From positions 1 through 49,016 of the forward strand of contig JANBQS010000038.1 in NCBI GenBank assembly GCA_027577415.1: a DNA stretch of 49,016 nucleotides, given 5' to 3'. The stretch is from Coemansia sp. RSA 922 (Eukaryota > Kickxellomycota > Kickxellomycetes > Kickxellales > Kickxellaceae). A model generated the notes under the pieces. It searched no databases. It saw only the letters and a list, made by a program, of their open reading frames with translations, and was not told the origin of the DNA. How positions within the stretch are numbered: the first letter of the stretch is position 1; the number at the start of each line of letters is the position of its first letter. Shown one piece after another: positions 46,248-49,016 of the stretch. The position numbers and the translations under genes are program-made.

Positions 46248-46538
46248 AGCCGCCGCTTCGCGGTGGCTTTAATACCTATACCGTGTTGTGATCGCCTGAT
46301 TTGGGGCTGCATCGCCCCCAACGAATCTTGAGGCGTGACAGAAACGCTAAAGCTAAATTAATAGGATAGCTAGACGCTAACAAGCAGTGGGCTATGCCCT
46401 TTTCAGGCCTGATAATCCATTTAGTTTTATAAGAATTTTTAAATAAATAACAAGGCGCCGCCTCTCTTTCCTTACTCCTGGCTAAACATGAATCTTAGCC
46501 CTGGCCGTTTGGCATGGTCAGTGGGCGGGCACCCACTG
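46248..46538. repeat. cluster of six short hairpins/palindromes
   Basis: 1) AGCCGCCGC/GCGGTGGCT, 9-bp stem with one G-T pair and a 3-nt loop (46248-46268). 2) GGGGC/GCCCC around TGCATC (46303-46318). 3) GGGC-TAT-GCCC (46389-46399). 4) TCAGGCCTGA perfect palindrome (46403-46412). 5) AGGC-GCC-GCCT (46453-46463). 6) CAGTGGG/CCCACTG with a 6-nt loop (46519-46538). They are GC-rich islands in AT-rich DNA, a texture reminiscent of fungal mitochondrial GC clusters. No protein coding or tRNA is seen in the first 290 bp. Confidence 0.55.
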
Positions 46539-46543
46539 CTCGG

Positions 46544-46921
46544 TTAGCCTATGAAAATTGTGCTGATGGACCACAGCGCCCTGCCAGCCACTTGGCTCCT
46601 CAACCCGTGACTCCAGTTGCCCACGAGTACTTTACACAGCTCTGCATACTTGATCATTTTCTGTACTCTTGATTCTGATGGATACTTTGGCAATCCTGCA
46701 TCTCGCGCAATATCCGCCAGCCTAGGCTCCTTCGTTGCCTACCACCTCTTCTTCGGCTGCACTTCTGACGCATCCTCCTTCCTGATCTGTGCATCATTCC
46801 GCGGGAGCCAGCGTTCCTCATACTCCTTCTCACCTGCCATGATGTGCACCATCCATGAGCGCCCCCTTTTCCTTGTACGAACAACCTGTTTGTAGACTCG
46901 TTTTTGGATTCCCAATATGGA
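46544..46921 (-). pseudogene. degenerate reading frame downstream of the Fanzor-like gene
   Basis: On the minus strand one frame is open for 124 codons apart from a single TAG (plus-strand 46739-46741). The upstream 60 codons include QVVRTRKRGRSWMVHIMAG and EKEYEERWLPRNDAQIRKED. The downstream 64 include ATKEPRLADIARDAGLPKYP and SESRVQKMIKYAELCKVLVG. Composition is protein-like throughout. The RSWMVHI...ERWLPRND stretch recalls C-terminal parts of retroelement integrases, but this is only an impression. It begins after a TGA about 85 bp downstream of the Fanzor-like stop codon. A second frame (LIQRLLGQTTAFLNNVIHIG and onward) is open across 46850-46975, suggesting a frameshifted 5' part. It is probably the remnant of a mobile-element gene. 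Confidence 0.4.
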
Positions 46922-47007
46922 TCACATTATTTAAAAAGGCTGTTGTTTGTCCAAGTAAACGTTGGATTAGTCTACACAGACCGCTTTGTTATTGACCATG
47001 TATCTCC

Positions 47008-48345
47008 TTATGAAGGATTGGTACATCTGGCCAACACAGAGGAAGGCTCTGTAGGTTGCGCAATTTTATGAGCAGTCGCAGTGCCAGTCTTTGCCTTGGT
47101 CTGGGCCTTGGTCATCATAGCCTTGGTCGCCATCTCCTTTTCCTCTGCTTTCTTGGCTTTGGCAAACTTTGTAGCTGATTCGATTGCTTTAGTAGAACTG
47201 GACTCCAAACGATTCTCCATCACCATCTTGCGTACAGACTCGCGCGTATACTCAAAATTCCTTGCCGATTCTGCGCGGCTTGCCTTGGACTGGTCGTCAC
47301 GAGTGTTATGACACATATGAGCCTTGAAAACAGTCGGCTCGCCCCTCTCTATCGCCATAGCCCTAGCCCTCAAAGTACTAGTCACCACCTCTTTAGCTGC
47401 TGCCACCCTCTGAGCCCCCACCTCCTGAGCCGCCGCATTTATTGCTGCTCGGTTGTCGGAAGTATACTTGGGCAGATTGTCTAGGCCCTTGCTAAAGTAG
47501 AGTGGCCTCTCGTGCTGGAAGTACTGCAACATTCCCAAATAGGCAACATTCCATGCAGCGTTGCGGTCATGGTCCCATGGACGTCCACAAGTTGGGATGG
47601 TGCAGCGCTGCGTTTTGAACGTACTCTTGGCCTTGTGACGATATGCAAATTTGTCGGCCTCCTCTCCCAGACCGCACATCGCATTTGGAAACTCGTCATG
47701 CGCCAGGTCGAGGTGGCAATTTGAACATACTCTCGACGTGTTAAACTCCCAGATATATATGACATTCCAGCCGGCCTCTTGCAAGTACCGACCAAACATG
47801 CGGATGCTTGGAGTAGCGCGGAATCCATGGCGACTAGCCGAGAACTTTGCATCGCCGATACATATGGTCATATTTTTCTTGTCCAGTCCGTACGTCCAAT
47901 ACTGGCATGCCTGGACGATAGCACGCCTCTTCCTCCTGAAGAAGTACCACCGGCGTTTACGCGTCGCAAGGCTCATGCGGATATTCAGCAGCTCACAGCA
48001 GAACCTGGATCCGTACAGATCTTTCAAGCGCTGGAGCGCCTTCTCGGCAGTCGACGTCCTCGAATCAGGCACCTCTGACATCCAGTTGCGCAGGCCCTTG
48101 ACGCTATCGATATCGCTCTCACTGTCAACAATTCGCGTATCATTGCCAGTGTCGGCGTAGTAGGTACTAGCCGAATAGGACCTGTGCCAAGTGGGATCGC
48201 TGAGCTTTGAGAGAATACTGACTTTGCTCTGGTCTAGAGTATTTTTTGTTGTTGAGAAATGTTTGATTTGCTCTGATCTAGATTGCTTCCATGTTTTCAA
48301 GCAATATGCACCAGAGTGCTGCTCTGCTCTCCCCTCTAGTGACAT
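47008..48345 (-). CDS. Fanzor-like (eukaryotic TnpB relative) nuclease, RuvC-I region missing
   Basis: A 445-residue protein. Fanzors are eukaryotic RNA-guided RuvC nucleases related to IS605 TnpB. Seen here: a basic helical segment (about 105-150, NIRMSLATRKRRWYFFRRKR), then ICIGDAKFSASRHGFRATPS (161-180), the family's G-D-A/G-S-F-type block. It is followed by E200-F-N-T-S-x-x-C. Then come zinc-finger cysteine pairs C207/C210 and C248/C253, and RuvC-III D258-H-D260-R-N-A-A. This fits the published Fanzor/TnpB signature [TS][TS]xx-C4-x(5-50)-D. Fanzors are reported to use a repositioned catalytic Glu, and E200 is a candidate. The N-terminal about 90 residues contain no D-P-G-type RuvC-I motif, and none is found upstream to the window edge. 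After residue 280 an Ala/Lys/Thr/Glu-rich tail of about 165 residues follows, unusual for the family. It is likely inactive as a nuclease, or an upstream exon is unseen. Confidence 0.85.
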   Translation of the reverse strand: MSLEGRAEQHSGAYCLKTWKQSRSEQIKHFSTTKNTLDQSKVSILSKLSDPTWHRSYSASTYYADTGNDTRIVDSESDIDSVKGLRNWMSEVPDSRTSTAEKALQRLKDLYGSRFCCELLNIRMSLATRKRRWYFFRRKRRAIVQACQYWTYGLDKKNMTICIGDAKFSASRHGFRATPSIRMFGRYLQEAGWNVIYIWEFNTSRVCSNCHLDLAHDEFPNAMCGLGEEADKFAYRHKAKSTFKTQRCTIPTCGRPWDHDRNAAWNVAYLGMLQYFQHERPLYFSKGLDNLPKYTSDNRAAINAAAQEVGAQRVAAAKEVVTSTLRARAMAIERGEPTVFKAHMCHNTRDDQSKASRAESARNFEYTRESVRKMVMENRLESSSTKAIESATKFAKAKKAEEKEMATKAMMTKAQTKAKTGTATAHKIAQPTEPSSVLARCTNPS

Positions 48346-48351
48346 ATAAAA
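48345..48351 (+). promoter_or_regulatory. TATA-like box, plus strand
   Basis: GACATATAAAA overlaps the first codon of the minus-strand Fanzor-like ORF and is identical to the string before the 45893 gene. It is followed by an imperfect hairpin (GGGGG/CTCCC, about 48355-48370). It could drive the small plus-strand ORF at 48606 through a long leader. Confidence 0.35.
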
Positions 48352-48605
48352 TGACTGGGGGATTTTCTCCCAAATTGCAAAGTTCAGTCATCGTCTCTTT
48401 CTTTGCCTTGTATTTCTATATTCTTTTATATCGGTTTTAGCTGAGTAGTACCAGCGTTGTTGTGGATTTATCTGTGCGTATATTGTCATTACATCTTCAG
48501 AGTTTGGCGACTTGTGTGTGTGTGTGTGAAAGTGTTTTTGTTACTAACTATATTTATATATTTTCTGTGTTTGTGTGCTTACCATTATTCAAGCGTCTAC
48601 CATTG
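48346..48605. other. gene-free leader region
   Basis: T-rich plus-strand leader with a (TG)8 run. On the minus strand the Fanzor-like frame can be extended upstream for only about 14 sense codons (LNFAIWEKIPQSFY) before a TGA. No D-P-G-type RuvC-I coding is present. Confidence 0.45.
48513..48528 (+). repeat. (TG)8 microsatellite
   Basis: Pure TG run in the leader of the small plus-strand ORF. Confidence 0.9.
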
Positions 48606-48746
48606 ATGTCTCAAGATATGTCTACTCAAGAGTGGTGGCTATTGTCGGAGGGTTTGGACCAGTATAGACTGGCATGCCCAGCAGCTTTTGGCGTTTACCA
48701 CCATTGTCAGTCTGCGCCACCTCAAAAGCAAATGCTTAAAGAGTAG
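48606..48746 (+). CDS. possible 46-residue protein
   Basis: MSQDMSTQEWWLLSEGLDQY, then RLACPAAFGVYHHCQSAPPQ and KQMLKE. It has no recognised domain. Support is limited to a TATA-like box about 260 bp upstream and a non-random composition. It could equally be an exon of a larger transcript, or chance. Confidence 0.25.
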   Translation: MSQDMSTQEWWLLSEGLDQYRLACPAAFGVYHHCQSAPPQKQMLKE

Positions 48747-48952
48747 CAAGAGACTGTGCGGGTTATTGGGTACTTGCCCCCTTTTTCTCCGGTCCTTGCC
48801 ATCGTCTGCTCTCCTAACCTAGCTTTAACCTAGCACTTCCGATTGATGGGATTAAATCAACCCCCCACCCTTGCTTACCATCACATCTCTCTCTTTCGCA
48901 CACTTTCGTTATCTCGACATATTTATTTATTGCCTTTGCAATTACACGCAAA

Positions 48953-49016
48953 ATGCACTCGATCGCTAGAAACATTCGTCAGCTTTCCGTCGTCCATGGC
49001 CGGCAGCTCTCAACCA
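48953..49016 (+). CDS. 5' end of a gene cut by the window edge (probable mitochondrial presequence)
   Basis: The ATG at 48953 starts MHSIARNIRQLSVVHGRQLS, which is Arg/Ser/His-rich with no acidic residues, typical of a mitochondrial targeting peptide. The frame is open to the window end (21 codons). The upstream leader is C/T-rich with AT-rich DNA just before the ATG. The mature protein is not visible. Confidence 0.5.
   Translation, partial: MHSIARNIRQLSVVHGRQLST

Overview
The window reads as nuclear DNA of an early-diverging fungus. Genes are densely packed on both strands and almost all are intronless. Intergenic spacers are short and AT-rich with poly-T/poly-A tracts. Core eukaryotic genes (separase, APC11, RPN11, UGGT, FPP synthase, CFD1, LSM8, mitochondrial EF-G2) sit beside fungal-type families (Fet3-like multicopper oxidase, FunK1-like protein, DUF4246, S28 peptidase, a small F-box/LRR-like family). 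Kickxellomycotina (Coemansia-like) is my best guess. It rests on gene style and family content only, not on a search.

Layout. 0.2-3.7 kb: Fet3-like ferroxidase and a FunK1-like protein lacking its catalytic core, both minus. 4.0-11 kb: PWI/RS splicing protein and a 2038-residue separase (plus), meeting FPP synthase tail to tail (minus, to 12.1 kb). 12.6-19.2 kb: accessory stretch with an orphan ORF, two tandem F-box/LRR-like paralogs and, between them, an Ala/Thr/Pro-rich protein followed by decayed coding sequence. 19.5-21.7 kb: LSM8, a bacterial-type (probably mitochondrial) histidyl-tRNA synthetase with a broken reading frame, and APC11 whose last RING ligand is Asp. 21.8-30.6 kb: UGGT, a spliced unknown gene, CFD1 and a two-TM mitochondrial-type protein. 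30.8-34.2 kb: single-finger C2H2 microprotein, a candidate spliced small gene and a third, divergent F-box/LRR-like protein. 34.8-42.2 kb: DUF4246 protein, S28 peptidase, mEF-G2 and RPN11. 42.4-44.9 kb: an SDR flanked by two members of an unrecognised small-protein family sharing an ANQD-containing module.

45-49 kb is the most unusual part. It holds a small orphan gene, a 290-bp cluster of short hairpins and palindromes, a degenerate reading frame, and a Fanzor-like (eukaryotic TnpB relative) protein. The Fanzor-like protein keeps the TS-xx-C4 zinc-finger and D-x-NAA RuvC-III signatures, but the visible reading frame lacks a RuvC-I Asp motif and carries a long Ala/Lys-rich tail. The start of a probable mitochondrial protein runs off the right edge.

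Most neighbours are unrelated housekeeping genes. Separase, APC11 and RPN11 all act in ubiquitin-driven cell-cycle progression, but their spacing gives no sign of a functional cluster. Coding starts were moved inward where a family-typical or TATA-consistent ATG made the longest frame unlikely.
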